From Candidatus Alcium sp. F082 (lineage in GTDB: Bacteria; Bacteroidota; Bacteroidia; Bacteroidales; F082), in contig LPNG01000006.1 in assembly GCA_001543395.1 (NCBI GenBank), positions 23,244-87,243 on the forward strand: DNA of 64,000 bases, given 5' to 3'. Below, piece after piece: positions 24,297 through 33,992 of this stretch. A model generated the notes under the pieces. That model had not been told where the DNA came from and ran no database searches. It saw only the letters and a list, made by a program, of their open reading frames with translations. The translations under genes and the position numbers were made by a program. How positions within the stretch are numbered: position 1 is the stretch's first letter; the number at the start of each line of letters is the position of its first letter.

Positions 24297-24304
24297 CAAA
24301 AATA
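24297..24304 (-). promoter_or_regulatory. -7 box (TAttTTTG) of the OMP-S41 operon
   Basis: TATTTTTG on the minus strand, 28 bases before the ATG at 24269; divergent from the metG promoter. Confidence 0.7.
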
Positions 24305-24335
24305 CGGCTTTTTATCATTTCTCAACAATTATCCG

Positions 24336-24343
24336 TATTTTTG
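24336..24343 (+). promoter_or_regulatory. -7 box (TAttTTTG) of metG
   Basis: TATTTTTG, 80 bases before the metG ATG, which leaves a leader of about 75 bases. Confidence 0.7.
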
Positions 24344-24354
24344 CACCCGTTTTT

Positions 24355-24391
24355 ATCCCCCCTAAAGGGGTGCCCAAAGGGCGGGGGATTA
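24355..24391. repeat. family F hairpin element in the metG leader
   Basis: ATCCCCCC, a short inner hairpin TGCCCAAAGGGCG, then GGGGGAT: nested stems. The same element sits in a terminator loop at 53295-53331. It lies downstream of the metG promoter box, so it would be transcribed into the 5' leader. Confidence 0.8.
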
Positions 24392-24422
24392 ACGGAACAC
24401 CTTTAAATTTAAATTTTACACT

Positions 24423-26501
24423 ATGGAATCAACGAACAAACCCTCAATCCGTGAAAACGGATTCAAGCGTTACACAGTAACCACGGCCTTGCCATATGCC
24501 AACGGCCCTGTCCACATCGGTCACCTTGCCGGCGTCTATATCCCCGCCGACACCTATGTTCGCTATCTGCGAATGCGTGGCGAGGACGTCTTGTTTGTCG
24601 GAGGTTCCGACGAGCACGGCGTGCCGATTACCATCAAAGCCGAAAAGGAAGGCTGCACGCCTCAAGACATCGTGGACCGCTATCACGAGATCATCAAGAA
24701 GTCGTTCGAGGAGCTGGGCATCAGCTACGACATCTACTCGCGCACCTCTTCTAAGATGCACCGTGCCACGGCCCAAGAGTTCTTCAAGAAACTTTATGAT
24801 GAAGGAAAGTTCATCGAGAAGGAGACGGAGCAATATTTTGACCCTGAACGTCAGAAGTTCCTTTCCGACAGATATATCGTGGGCACTTGCCCGAAATGCG
24901 GTGCCGACGGTGCCTATGGCGACCAATGTGAGAAATGCGGCTCTTCTTTGAGCCCCGACGAACTCATCAACCCGCACTCGCAACTCAGCGGCGCGGCCTT
25001 GGTGAAGAAGCCGACCAAACACTGGTACCTGCCTCTCGACCAATATGAGGGCTGGCTCCGTGAATGGATCCTCGAAGGCCACAAAGAGTGGAAGAGCAAC
25101 GTCTACGGCCAGGTGAAGAGCTGGCTCGACGGCGGTTTGCAACCTCGTGCCGTCACCCGCGACCTCGACTGGGGCGTCCCCGTCCCGATTGAGGGTGCCG
25201 AAGGCAAGGTGCTGTATGTGTGGTTCGATGCCCCTATCGGCTACATCTCCAACACCAAGGAAATTTGCGAAAAACGTGGCGAAGACTGGGAGAAATGGTG
25301 GAAAGACCCAGAGACCAAGCTGGTGCATTTCATCGGCAAGGACAACATCGTGTTCCACTGCATCATCTTCCCCTGCATGATGAAGGCCTACGGCGACTAT
25401 ATCATGCCCGACAACGTGCCCGCCAACGAGTTCCTCAACCTCGAGAACGACAAGATCTCGACCTCGCGCAACTGGGCCGTGTGGCTCCACGAATACCTGC
25501 AGGAGTTCCCTGGCAAGCAGGATGTGCTGCGTTATGTTTTAACCGCCAACGCTCCTGAAACCAAGGACAACAACTTCACTTGGAAAGACTATCAAGACCG
25601 CAACAACAACGAGTTGTTGGCCATCTTTGGCAACTTCGTCAACCGCACGTTGGTCTTGACACATAAATACTATGAAGGTGCTGTGCCTGCTTTAGGCAAC
25701 CTCAACGACACTGACAAGGCCGTCATCGAAGAGATGAACGCCTATCCGCAGAAGATTGGTCACCTGCTGGATACTTACAAGTTCCGCGAGGCCCTCTCCG
25801 AGCTGATGAACTTGGCCCGTCTGGGTAACAAGTACCTCACCGACAACGAGCCTTGGAAGCAAATCAAGACCGACCCCGAGCGCGTGAAGACCGTGATGGC
25901 TGTCTCGTTGCAAATAGTGGCACACTTGGCCCTTCTCAGCGAGCCTTTCCTGCCTTTCAGCGCAAAGAAATTGCAACAGATGATTGGTCTGGAAGTGAAG
26001 GGTTGGAATGATGCCGAGAACACCGTTCTGTTGCCTGAAGGTCATGTCATCAACCAACCTGAACTGTTGTTCGAGAAGATCGAAGACAGTGTGGTGGCCG
26101 CCCAGCTGCAGAAGTTGGAAGACACCAAGAAAGCCAACCAGTTAAACGCTTGGAAACCAGCCGAGGTGAAGCAAAACGTAAGCTTCGACGACTTCATGAA
26201 AGTGGACGTCCGTGTGGGTACCATCCTTGAGTGCCAGAAGGTGCCGAAGGCCGACAAGCTGCTTCAGTTCCTCATCGACGACGGCATGCAGAAGCGCACC
26301 ATCGTGAGTGGCATCGCCAAGTACTACACTGAACCCGAGAAGCTGGTGGGCAAGCAGGTTTGCTTCGTCGCCAATTTCGAGCCGCGCAAGCTCAAAGGCG
26401 TGGTCAGCGAAGGCATGATCCTCTCCGCCGAGGACAAGGACGGCCGCCTCGTGCTGCTGACGCCGAGCGATTTGGTCACGCCGGGATGTAGCGTCGGTTG
26501 A
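24423..26501 (+). CDS. metG: methionyl-tRNA synthetase with C-terminal tRNA-binding domain
   Basis: A 692-residue class I synthetase charging tRNA-Met. HIGH is at 31-34 ([14 protein letters not shown]). The zinc knuckle pair is [18 protein letters not shown]. The signature loop reads KISTS (about 345-349). The anticodon-binding helices follow, and the last 110 residues ([20 protein letters not shown] onwards, ending [11 protein letters not shown]) form a Trbp111/EMAP-like domain that helps hold tRNA and usually mediates dimerisation. The start ATG is the first one after the promoter. Its leader contains a family F hairpin but no T-box features. Confidence 0.97.
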   Translation: MESTNKPSIRENGFKRYTVTTALPYANGPVHIGHLAGVYIPADTYVRYLRMRGEDVLFVGGSDEHGVPITIKAEKEGCTPQDIVDRYHEIIKKSFEELGISYDIYSRTSSKMHRATAQEFFKKLYDEGKFIEKETEQYFDPERQKFLSDRYIVGTCPKCGADGAYGDQCEKCGSSLSPDELINPHSQLSGAALVKKPTKHWYLPLDQYEGWLREWILEGHKEWKSNVYGQVKSWLDGGLQPRAVTRDLDWGVPVPIEGAEGKVLYVWFDAPIGYISNTKEICEKRGEDWEKWWKDPETKLVHFIGKDNIVFHCIIFPCMMKAYGDYIMPDNVPANEFLNLENDKISTSRNWAVWLHEYLQEFPGKQDVLRYVLTANAPETKDNNFTWKDYQDRNNNELLAIFGNFVNRTLVLTHKYYEGAVPALGNLNDTDKAVIEEMNAYPQKIGHLLDTYKFREALSELMNLARLGNKYLTDNEPWKQIKTDPERVKTVMAVSLQIVAHLALLSEPFLPFSAKKLQQMIGLEVKGWNDAENTVLLPEGHVINQPELLFEKIEDSVVAAQLQKLEDTKKANQLNAWKPAEVKQNVSFDDFMKVDVRVGTILECQKVPKADKLLQFLIDDGMQKRTIVSGIAKYYTEPEKLVGKQVCFVANFEPRKLKGVVSEGMILSAEDKDGRLVLLTPSDLVTPGCSVG

Positions 26502-26514
26502 GTTCCCCCCAATG

Positions 26515-26690
26515 TCACACGGTCAGCCTCCCATGTCATTCCAACGGGGGCTAGTGCGAAAGCATGGAATCTATGGGAGGCGGTTCAAAAAGCAAAGACC
26601 TTGTTTGACGGCTTCATAAAACATAGATCCCAAGCCACCGCACAGACCAGCGTGGGGATGACATGCTTTATGAAGCCTGCTTTAACGAAT
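26515..26690. repeat. intergenic palindromes between metG and polA (family C-like)
   Basis: CCTCCCATGTCATTCCAACG and, inverted, CATAGATCCCAAGCCACCGC then GGGGATGACATG; also CTTCATAAAACAT with ATGCTTTATGAAG. These resemble the family C unit in polA. This is the 3' space of two convergent genes and could act as a weak terminator. Confidence 0.55.
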
Positions 26691-26734
26691 AACAAATATA
26701 TTGAGTCCTGCCCCTATTTGGGTGAAAGGATAAA

Positions 26735-29731
26735 TCAATGTGCCTCCAGCCAGTTCGCGCCTGTGTTCATCTCCACGATGACCGGCACCGACAATGGCAG
26801 GGCATTCACCATCTTATCGTTGACAATGGATTTCAGCGTGTCGAGTTCGTCGAGATGCGCATCGAAGACCAATTCGTCGTGCACCTGAAGAATCATCTTC
26901 GACTGCATCTTCAAGCGTTCCAACTCCTGATGAATGCCGATCATGGCGATTTTGATCATGTCGGCCGAGCTACCTTGAATGGGCGCGTTGATGGCGTTGC
27001 GTTCGGCGAAGCCACGCACCACGCTGTTGGAGCTATTGATGTCGCGCAGGTAACGGCGGCGGCCTAAGATGGTCTCGGCATAGCCGCGTTCACGCGCCAA
27101 GGCGATGCTGCGGTTCATGTATTCCTTGATGCCCGCATATTCCTCGAAGTATTTCTTGATGATGTCGGCTGCCTCGCTGCGCGAGAGCTCCATGCGCTCG
27201 GCAAGACCGAAGGCCGACATGCCATAGATGATGCCGAAGTTGACGGCCTTGGCACGGCTGCGCTGTTCTTTGGTGACTTGATCCATGGGCACATGAAACA
27301 CCTTGGCCGCCGTGGCGGCATGGATGTCGTGACCTAGGTTGAAGTCGTTGACCATAGCAGGGTCTTGGCTCAAATGGGCAATGATACGCAATTCGATTTG
27401 GCTGTAGTCGGCAGCCAAAAGGGTGTATTCTGGGCTACGCGGTACAAAAGCACGACGTATCTCACGGCCTTTCTCGGTGCGTACAGGGATGTTCTGCAGG
27501 TTGGGGTTGTTGGAACTCAAGCGCCCCGTGGCCGTCACGGCCTGGTTGTAGGAGGTGTGGATCAGGCCATCTTTAGGGTTGACCAAGGCCGGCAGGGCAT
27601 CCAGATAGGTCGACTTCAGCTTGGTGAACGAGCGGTAGTCCAAAATCATCTGGATGATAGGATGCTTATGCGATAGCTTCTGCAGCACATCCTCGCCTGT
27701 GGCATATTGTCCCGTCTTGGTTTTCTTTGCCTTTTCATCAATGCGTAGTTTCTCGAAAAGCACTTCGCCCAATTGTTTCGGCGAGGCGATGTTGAAAGGC
27801 ATGCCAGCGGCTTTGTAGATCTCTTCCTCAATCTTGTGGATCTCGACGCCAAAGGCTTCGCTGATTTGCTGCAGGTTCTCCGTGTCGATACGCACGCCGT
27901 TGGCCTCCATGCGACTCAAAACAGGCACGAGCGGCATCTCAATCTCATAAAACAGTTTCTCCACGCCGTTTTCCTTGAGCAGGGGCAACAGCTTCTCGTA
28001 GAGTTGCAGCGTGATGTCGGCGTCTTCGGCAGCGTATTCCTTCACCAACTCCACTGGCACCTCACGCATAGTCTTTTGCATCCTTCCCTTGCCGATAAGG
28101 TCTTCGATGGGGATGGTGAGATAGTTGAGGTAGACCTCGGCGAGGTAGTCCATGTTGTGGCGTTGCTCAGGCTCGAGAAGGTAATGGGCCAGCATGGTGT
28201 CGAACAGTGGACCTCTCACGCTGATGCCGTATTGCGCCAACATGGAGATGTCGTATTTCAGATTCTGCCCTATCTTCATGATGCTCTCGTCTTCAAACAA
28301 AGGCCGCAACAGCTCCAGTTTCTTCTGGCATGCTTCGCGTTCGGCGGGCATGGACAGATACCACGCCTCGTGTGCCTTGATGGCGAAAGAAAGGCCGACC
28401 AACTCAGCAGAGTACACGTCGATGTTGGTGGTCTCAGTGTCAAAGACAAAGTATTTTTTCACTTCGCCGTCCATGTCATACCGACTGAAGCAGCCCTTAG
28501 ATTCGCTCACTCGTTCCTCGTTCGGAATGACATGGGCTGCGGAAGGAGCGTATCTATGGACGGCGGAGCCCGATAAAAGCTCTACCAAAGCCTTAATGTC
28601 AGCATCGCTTTCCACAAGCTTATAGTCGTGGGCCACCGTCTTGGCCGAGTCCTTGTCGGAGAACTCCAAGATACCACTATTGTCGCCTTGGTTGAAGAGG
28701 TCAAACTCACCAGAGGGAGTGGAGGTGGAGAACAAATCGGGTGTTTGACTTTCCGCAGTTTCCCTAGATTGCTTCGTTCCTCGCAATGACGGTGAGGCTG
28801 AGGTCCCTGAGCCTGTCGAAGGGCCGTCCAAAGTGGATTGTTTCCCTTTATAATCCTCCAAGAAACGTTTGGCAAAGGTCCTGAACTCCAGTTCCTCAAA
28901 AAGGGCCATCAGCGCTGGTACATCGGGCTCCTTGGCACGGAGTTCTTCCTCGTTAAATTCAACGGGTACCTCAAGGTTGATGGTAGCCAGGCTCTTCGAC
29001 ATCAGGCCTTGCTCAGCGAAGTTGACGACATTCTCTTTCTGCTTGCCTTTCAGCTCGTCGGCATGGGCGATGAGGTTTTCCACACTGCCGTATTTCCCCA
29101 CCAGTTGTGCCGCCGTCTTCTCGCCAATGCCAGGGATGCCCGGGATGTTATCTGCGGCATCGCCCCAAAGGCCAAGGATGTCGATGAGTTGCTTGGGCTC
29201 TTGTATACCGTAGCGTTCGCAAACCTCTTTAGGTCCCCACACCTGTGCTGGCTCGCCGAACTTGGCGGGTTTATAGAGCAGGATCTTATCCGTCACCAGC
29301 TGTCCGAAGTCCTTGTCGGGCGTCATCATATAGGTGAGGAAGCCTTGTTGCTCGGCTTTTTTCGACAGGGTGCCGATAACGTCGTCGGCCTCGTAGCCTT
29401 CCACGCCGTAAACGGGTATGTTGAAGGCTTCGATGAGTCGAATAATATAAGGTATGGCATCGCGGAGGTCATCAGGCATCTTCTCGCGGTTGGCCTTGTA
29501 CTCGCTATATTCGGCCTGCCGTTGGGCGGTGCCAGCCACGTCGAAGGCCACACCGATATGGGAGGGCTTCTCTTTTTGCAGAATCTCGTAGAGCGAATTC
29601 AAAAAACCGATGATGGCGGAGGTATTGACGCCTTTCGAGTTCATGCGAGGGTTCTTATTCATAGCAAAGAAAGCCCTGTAAATCAACGCATAGGCATCTA
29701 ACAAAAATAGCTTTTTCTCAGTGGTTTCCAT
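26735..29731 (-). CDS. polA: DNA polymerase I, with repeat-derived insertions in the interdomain linker
   Basis: A 998-residue enzyme for Okazaki fragment processing and repair. The 5'-3' exonuclease (about 1-290: FLLDAYALIYRAFFA, DKDFGQLV, IPGIPGIGEKTA), the 3'-5' exonuclease (about 420-600: FVFDTETTNIDV, MKIGQNLKYD) and the polymerase (YSQIELRIIAHLS, RSRAKAVNFGIIYGMSAFG, QVHDELVF) are all present. Between the two nucleases, around residues 300-420, lie three repeat-coded peptides: DGPSTGSGT (family A), SLRGTKQSRE (family B) and HVIPNEERVSESKG (family C). The frame stays open through all of them. This makes the protein longer than usual for Bacteroidales as I recall them (about 925-950). Start 29731 (METTEKKLF) is preferred to 29746. 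Confidence 0.95.
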   Translation of the reverse strand: METTEKKLFLLDAYALIYRAFFAMNKNPRMNSKGVNTSAIIGFLNSLYEILQKEKPSHIGVAFDVAGTAQRQAEYSEYKANREKMPDDLRDAIPYIIRLIEAFNIPVYGVEGYEADDVIGTLSKKAEQQGFLTYMMTPDKDFGQLVTDKILLYKPAKFGEPAQVWGPKEVCERYGIQEPKQLIDILGLWGDAADNIPGIPGIGEKTAAQLVGKYGSVENLIAHADELKGKQKENVVNFAEQGLMSKSLATINLEVPVEFNEEELRAKEPDVPALMALFEELEFRTFAKRFLEDYKGKQSTLDGPSTGSGTSASPSLRGTKQSRETAESQTPDLFSTSTPSGEFDLFNQGDNSGILEFSDKDSAKTVAHDYKLVESDADIKALVELLSGSAVHRYAPSAAHVIPNEERVSESKGCFSRYDMDGEVKKYFVFDTETTNIDVYSAELVGLSFAIKAHEAWYLSMPAEREACQKKLELLRPLFEDESIMKIGQNLKYDISMLAQYGISVRGPLFDTMLAHYLLEPEQRHNMDYLAEVYLNYLTIPIEDLIGKGRMQKTMREVPVELVKEYAAEDADITLQLYEKLLPLLKENGVEKLFYEIEMPLVPVLSRMEANGVRIDTENLQQISEAFGVEIHKIEEEIYKAAGMPFNIASPKQLGEVLFEKLRIDEKAKKTKTGQYATGEDVLQKLSHKHPIIQMILDYRSFTKLKSTYLDALPALVNPKDGLIHTSYNQAVTATGRLSSNNPNLQNIPVRTEKGREIRRAFVPRSPEYTLLAADYSQIELRIIAHLSQDPAMVNDFNLGHDIHAATAAKVFHVPMDQVTKEQRSRAKAVNFGIIYGMSAFGLAERMELSRSEAADIIKKYFEEYAGIKEYMNRSIALARERGYAETILGRRRYLRDINSSNSVVRGFAERNAINAPIQGSSADMIKIAMIGIHQELERLKMQSKMILQVHDELVFDAHLDELDTLKSIVNDKMVNALPLSVPVIVEMNTGANWLEAH
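28473..28547. repeat. family C repeat inside polA
   Basis: It contains TTAGATTCGCTCACTCGTTC then CTCGTTCGGAATGACATG, flanked by GCAGCCC and GGGCTGC arms. Read in the polA frame it gives HVIPNEERVSESKG. Confidence 0.75.
28767..28827. repeat. family B and family A repeats side by side inside polA
   Basis: 28767-28792 is AGATTGCTTCGTTCCTCGCA plus ATGACG (family B); 28800-28827 is family A (TGAGCCTGTCGAAGGGCC). Both are in frame on the polA strand. Confidence 0.85.
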
Positions 29732-29761
29732 AGTGTTTCTGTTCATAAGAAGTGAGTACTA

Positions 29762-30454
29762 TCACTGCAATAAGGTGGTAAATGCTGTCCAAGGCGCCAC
29801 CTCGGGCAAGGGAGCCGTAATCTCTATTTGTTCCTTTGTCACGGGATGCTCGAAGGCGATATGCCAAGCATGCAGGCTGATGGACGCATCGGGGTTGCTC
29901 CGCGGGTAGCCGTATTTCAAGTCGCCACGGATGGGACAACCGATATGGGCCAATTGGCAACGAATCTGATGGTGTCTTCCTGTAAACAGCTCGACTTCAA
30001 GCAAATAAAAAGTGTCTGACTTTCCAACCACACGATAGCTAAGTCGCGCCAACTTGGCTTCTTTGGTGCCTTCGGGCACGACAAACGACTTGTTCATCTT
30101 CTCGTTCTTGACAAGGTAGTCCTCCAACACGTCGGCTTGCTTGGGCGGGTGGTTCTTCACAAGGGCAAGGTAGGTCTTGCGGAAGTCGCGGTCTTTCACC
30201 TTCACGGTCATGCGCGACAGGGCTTTGCTCGTCTTGGCGAACACCACAGCACCACTCACAGGGCGGTCGATACGATGGACTAGGCCAGCGAACACATTGC
30301 CCGGCTTGTCGTATTTCTCCTTGATGTATTCCTTCACATCGTCGAGCAGGCAAACGTCACCCGTTTTGTCGCCTTGCACGATTTCGGACGGCAGTTTGTT
30401 CACCACAATGAGGTGGTTGTCTTCGTAGAGGATTCTATCAGCAATTTTATTCAT
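29762..30454 (-). CDS. RluA-family RNA pseudouridine synthase
   Basis: A 230-residue enzyme isomerising uridine in rRNA or tRNA. The catalytic Asp is in GLVHRIDRPVSGAVVFAKT; other family blocks are IVVNKLPSEIVQGD, TYLALVKNHP, and ELFTGRHHQIRCQLAHIGCPI with LHAWHI near the end. No S4 domain precedes the catalytic domain, so it is closest to the short RluA/RluC-like types; the target base is unknown. The ATG at 30454 overlaps the 3' end of mnmA by eight bases, and polA follows 30 bases downstream, so mnmA, this gene and polA form one transcription unit. A TTG three codons upstream is a less likely start. Confidence 0.92.
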   Translation of the reverse strand: MNKIADRILYEDNHLIVVNKLPSEIVQGDKTGDVCLLDDVKEYIKEKYDKPGNVFAGLVHRIDRPVSGAVVFAKTSKALSRMTVKVKDRDFRKTYLALVKNHPPKQADVLEDYLVKNEKMNKSFVVPEGTKEAKLARLSYRVVGKSDTFYLLEVELFTGRHHQIRCQLAHIGCPIRGDLKYGYPRSNPDASISLHAWHIAFEHPVTKEQIEITAPLPEVAPWTAFTTLLQ

Positions 30455-31520
30455 TGGTCTCAATAATTACTCCGCTACCAATAACATAAGGCTCTGTCTC
30501 ATGATACACCACGCCAAACTGTCCCGGTGCCACACCCGAGATGGCCTCCTCGGAGACAATGTCGGCACCACGCTCGGTGAGGCGGATATGGCCATAGGTG
30601 AACTCCGGCTGGTGACGTATCTTGAAGCGAATGCGCTGTCCGTCGACGAACTGCAAGGCAGGATTCATCGGTTGCAGGTCGCCCATAGGAACGATGTTGG
30701 TGTACTGCGCCACGGGGTCGTAGCCTTGCGACACATAGACGATGTTGTTCGGGATGTCTTTCTTGACCACAAACCACGGACCACCGCTGAGGCCCAAGCC
30801 CTTGCGCTGCCCAATGGTATGGAACCAAAAGCCCTTGTGACGACCGAGTTTCTTGCCCGTTTCCAACTCCACGATGTCGCCAGGCATCTCACCGAGATAC
30901 TCGCGGATGTAGTCATTATAGTTGATTTTGCCCAAGAAGCAAATCCCTTGACTGTCATGGCGTTCCGCACTCGGCAACTTGTACTGTGCGGCTAAGCGGC
31001 GCACTTCAGGCTTGGGTATGTCACCGATGGGGAAGATGACCTTGCTCAGCTGGGCGTAAGTGATACGACCCAAGAAATAGGTCTGGTCCTTGAAGGTGTC
31101 GGCCGCCGTGCCGAGCCAGAAGATGCCGTTTTCATCCTCCCATGAGCGGGCATAATGTCCAGTGGCGATCTTATCGAAGTTGTGACCTTCTTTCTCCTCA
31201 AAAGCACCGAGTTTGATCCAGCGGTTGCACATCACGTCGGGGTTGGGCGTGAGGCCCTTGCGCACCATTTCCATGGTGTATTTTCCGACGGTCTCGAAAT
31301 ACTCGTGCTGCAGGTCCACGATGTCGAACTTGCAGCCGTATTTCTTGGCGATATAGGTTGTGATTTCAATGTCCTCCTCCGACGGACAGCTCGACAGGTC
31401 TTCCTTGCCTTCCATACCGATTTTGATATAGAAGATATGCGGGTCGTAGCCCTGCTCCTTGAGCAGCGGCACCACCACGGAGCTATCGACGCCCCCCGAA
31501 ACCAACGCGGCAATATTCAT
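30447..31520 (-). CDS. mnmA: tRNA-specific 2-thiouridylase
   Basis: A 357-residue ATP-dependent enzyme that puts sulfur on U34 of tRNA-Lys, -Glu and -Gln. The PP-loop SGGVDSSV is at residues 8-15, the first catalytic Cys is in NPDVMCNRWIKLG, and the second is in DSQGICFLGKI. The HTIGQRKGLGLSGG block and the C-terminal beta barrel are intact. The length is standard. It is the first gene of the unit with the pseudouridine synthase and polA, with a promoter box 18 bases upstream. Confidence 0.96.
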   Translation of the reverse strand: MNIAALVSGGVDSSVVVPLLKEQGYDPHIFYIKIGMEGKEDLSSCPSEEDIEITTYIAKKYGCKFDIVDLQHEYFETVGKYTMEMVRKGLTPNPDVMCNRWIKLGAFEEKEGHNFDKIATGHYARSWEDENGIFWLGTAADTFKDQTYFLGRITYAQLSKVIFPIGDIPKPEVRRLAAQYKLPSAERHDSQGICFLGKINYNDYIREYLGEMPGDIVELETGKKLGRHKGFWFHTIGQRKGLGLSGGPWFVVKKDIPNNIVYVSQGYDPVAQYTNIVPMGDLQPMNPALQFVDGQRIRFKIRHQPEFTYGHIRLTERGADIVSEEAISGVAPGQFGVVYHETEPYVIGSGVIIETNE

Positions 31521-31537
31521 GGGTTAGATATTTTCTG

Positions 31538-31545
31538 CAAAAATA
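31538..31545 (-). promoter_or_regulatory. -7 box (TAttTTTG) of the mnmA operon
   Basis: TATTTTTG on the minus strand, 18 bases before the mnmA ATG. Confidence 0.7.
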
Positions 31546-31560
31546 GGTATTTTTCGGTTT

Positions 31561-31588
31561 GTAGAGACATTGCGCGCAACGTCTTTAC
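31561..31588. repeat. family G palindrome after the GH92 gene
   Basis: GTAGAGACATTGCGCGCAAC then GTCTTTAC, an imperfect 28-base palindrome five bases beyond the GH92 stop. It could form a hairpin at the end of that transcript but lacks a T run. Confidence 0.75.
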
Positions 31589-31592
31589 ATCA

Positions 31593-33968
31593 TCATTCCG
31601 TCATCGAATATGGTTTATCCTCGGGTTTCAAACCGCGCTCAAGGTTGGGCGTGCTGTCCATTTCAAAGACCAGCTCCCCACCTTGCATCAGCTGCTCATG
31701 GGTGAGGTACAATTTGTTGATCTCCTGCCCATTGAGCGTCACCTTTTGCACATAACGGTTTTCATCATTCACATTAGGTGCCTTGATTTCCAATGTCTTG
31801 CCATTGCCCAAGCGTACTTTCAGATAGGGCAAATAAGGTGCACCAAATACATATTGGTCGCTGCCGGGACAGACGGGATAAAAGCCCATTGCGGAGAAGA
31901 TGTACCACGCCGACATCTGGCCGCAGTCGTCGTTGCCGCAGAGGCCGTCTATGTTGTTTTTGTAGAAGCGGTTCATGATCTCGCGCAGCCAGTATTGGGT
32001 CTTGTAAGGTTGTGAGGTCCAGTTGTAGAGGTAGGCGATATGGTGTGCGGGTTCGTTTCCATGGTTGTAGCATCCCATCAAGCCCTCTTCGGTGACATCT
32101 TCGGTGTTCTCAAAGAACTCGGGCGGCAGTTGCATGACGAACAAGGTGTCGAGGTTGTGGATGAACTGCGCATCGCCGCCCATAGCCTCGATGAGCCCCT
32201 TTACATCCTGTGGCACATAGAACGAATACACCCAGGAGTTGCCTTCAACAAAGCCTTCGCCTTCGGTGTCGAAGAGGCTGAAGGGCGTCTTCCAAGTGCC
32301 GTCGCTCATCTTGGGACGGGCAAAGCCCAACTCCGTGTCGAAGGTGTTGCGCCAATTGGCAGCGCGTTGTTTGTAGATGTTGGCCATCTCTTGGTTTCCA
32401 GCCTTTAGAGCGGCTTGGTAGATGGCCCAATCGTCATAGGCATATTCCAAAGTGATGGAGACACAGCCGTTGTTCTTGTCGAAGGGGACATAACCGAGCT
32501 GTTGATAGTCATCAAGGTTCACATAATATGGACAAGTTGAACTCTGTTGCATGGCTTTTAGCATATCTTTTTCATCTGGATTGCTTCGTTCCTCGCAATG
32601 ACGGACTACGTCCTTGGCATAAGCATCCGACAGCACCGACACGGCGTGGTAGCCAATCATGCACCAGTTGTCGTTGCCCATGTGCGACCACACGGGCAGT
32701 AGTCCGTGGACGCTCTGCTCGCTGTGTTTCAGCATGGATTTCACCATGTCGGCATTGCGTTGAGGTTGCAGTACATTGAAGAGCGGATGCAGGGCGCGGT
32801 AGGTGTCCCAAAGCGAGAACACGGTGTAGTTGGTAAAGCCCTCGGCTTGGTGGATGTTGTGGTCGAGGCCGCGATATTGTCCGTCCACATCCATATAGAT
32901 GGAGGGATTGATCATGGTGTGGTAAAGCGAAGTGTACAGCATAGCCTTCTGGTCTTCCGTGCCTTCTGCTTGCAAGATGGAGAGTTCTTTGTTCCATTTG
33001 GATTGCGTTTCGGCCAACAAATGCTCAAAGTTGCGACCGTCAGTTTCGGCGTGGAGGTTGCGCAAGGCGCCCTCGGTGCTGGTGGCGGAGAGGGCAACTT
33101 TTATCTCCAAGGTTTGAGGATTGTCGAAAGTGAAATAAGCCACAATCTTGCGCCCTGTCATCTCTGGGAAGTTGTGTTTGACATCGAACTTACCCCAGCC
33201 GCCATTGTATTTGGGCTTTTCCAGCTCACGGTAACCATAGTCCTTGATGGGTTGGTTGAAACTGATGGCGAAGTAAGTGTAATTCGTTCTCGCCCAACCA
33301 TTGGTGATGCGGTAGCCCGTCAGCAAGGTATCGTTTTCCGCGCGGAGGTTGGCCCAGAGGGTCTTGCCGTCGTAGTTGTAGATGCCGTGCTGCAAGTCGA
33401 GGATGATGCTGCCGTCTTGGCCTTCTGGATAGGTATAGCGATGGATGCCAGCGTGTTCCGTGGCCGTCAGTTGTGCTTTGATGCCATAATCCTGCAAAAA
33501 CACCTCATAGTAACCCGGCACGGCTATTTCCGTGTCATGGCTGAAACGCGAGCGGTAGCCTATATCGGGATTGGTTTGTGTGCCAGGATTGAACTTGATT
33601 TCACCAGAGACGGGCATCACCAAAATGTCGCCCAAGTCGGAGTGCCCTGTGCCGCTGAAATGGGTGTGGCTGAAGCCTACGATGGTGCTGTCTTTGTGCT
33701 GATAGCCAGCGCAATACTCATATACCCGAGGTTGGTAAACGCCGTCGATGTTGTGCGGCACAGTGTCGGTGTCGGGGCTGAGCTGCACGATGCCGAATGG
33801 CGCACAAGCCCCAGGGAAGGTATGCCCCATGCCGTTCGTCCCGATGATGGGGTTGACGTATTGGATATAATCGGCAATGTTGTCGTTTTCGGTGGTGGCC
33901 TTTGGCTTTTCGTTACAGCCTATGGCCATTAGACCCAAAACAAACAACAAAAAATGGATTTTTTTCAT
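31593..33968 (-). CDS. GH92 alpha-mannosidase lipoprotein
   Basis: A 791-residue exported enzyme with lipobox (LMAIGC) that probably releases terminal alpha-mannose from glycans, as GH92 enzymes do with calcium. Family segments: YVNPIIGTNGMGHTFPGACA, GFSHTHFSGTGHSDLGDI, FSLWDTYRALHPLF, GNEPAHHIAYLYNW, GNDDCGQMSAWYIFSAMGFY and PVCPGSDQY. Around residues 455-467 a family B repeat adds RHCEERSNPDE in frame, between VLSDAYAKD and DMLKAMQQ; other residues of the family core are kept. It stands alone, without a SusC/SusD pair. Confidence 0.93.
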   Translation of the reverse strand: MKKIHFLLFVLGLMAIGCNEKPKATTENDNIADYIQYVNPIIGTNGMGHTFPGACAPFGIVQLSPDTDTVPHNIDGVYQPRVYEYCAGYQHKDSTIVGFSHTHFSGTGHSDLGDILVMPVSGEIKFNPGTQTNPDIGYRSRFSHDTEIAVPGYYEVFLQDYGIKAQLTATEHAGIHRYTYPEGQDGSIILDLQHGIYNYDGKTLWANLRAENDTLLTGYRITNGWARTNYTYFAISFNQPIKDYGYRELEKPKYNGGWGKFDVKHNFPEMTGRKIVAYFTFDNPQTLEIKVALSATSTEGALRNLHAETDGRNFEHLLAETQSKWNKELSILQAEGTEDQKAMLYTSLYHTMINPSIYMDVDGQYRGLDHNIHQAEGFTNYTVFSLWDTYRALHPLFNVLQPQRNADMVKSMLKHSEQSVHGLLPVWSHMGNDNWCMIGYHAVSVLSDAYAKDVVRHCEERSNPDEKDMLKAMQQSSTCPYYVNLDDYQQLGYVPFDKNNGCVSITLEYAYDDWAIYQAALKAGNQEMANIYKQRAANWRNTFDTELGFARPKMSDGTWKTPFSLFDTEGEGFVEGNSWVYSFYVPQDVKGLIEAMGGDAQFIHNLDTLFVMQLPPEFFENTEDVTEEGLMGCYNHGNEPAHHIAYLYNWTSQPYKTQYWLREIMNRFYKNNIDGLCGNDDCGQMSAWYIFSAMGFYPVCPGSDQYVFGAPYLPYLKVRLGNGKTLEIKAPNVNDENRYVQKVTLNGQEINKLYLTHEQLMQGGELVFEMDSTPNLERGLKPEDKPYSMTE
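32576..32604. repeat. family B repeat inside the GH92 gene
   Basis: CTGGATTGCTTCGTTCCTCG then CAATGACGG, matching the copy in polA base for base over more than 20 positions. In the GH92 frame it reads RHCEERSNP. Confidence 0.88.
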
Positions 33969-33992
33969 GGCCTACAGAATTGATACAATTTG

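Noticed and set aside
24344..24422. A riboswitch or T-box in the metG leader
   Set aside because: The leader is short and mostly a dispersed repeat; no T-box sequence, specifier loop or S-box helices can be seen.
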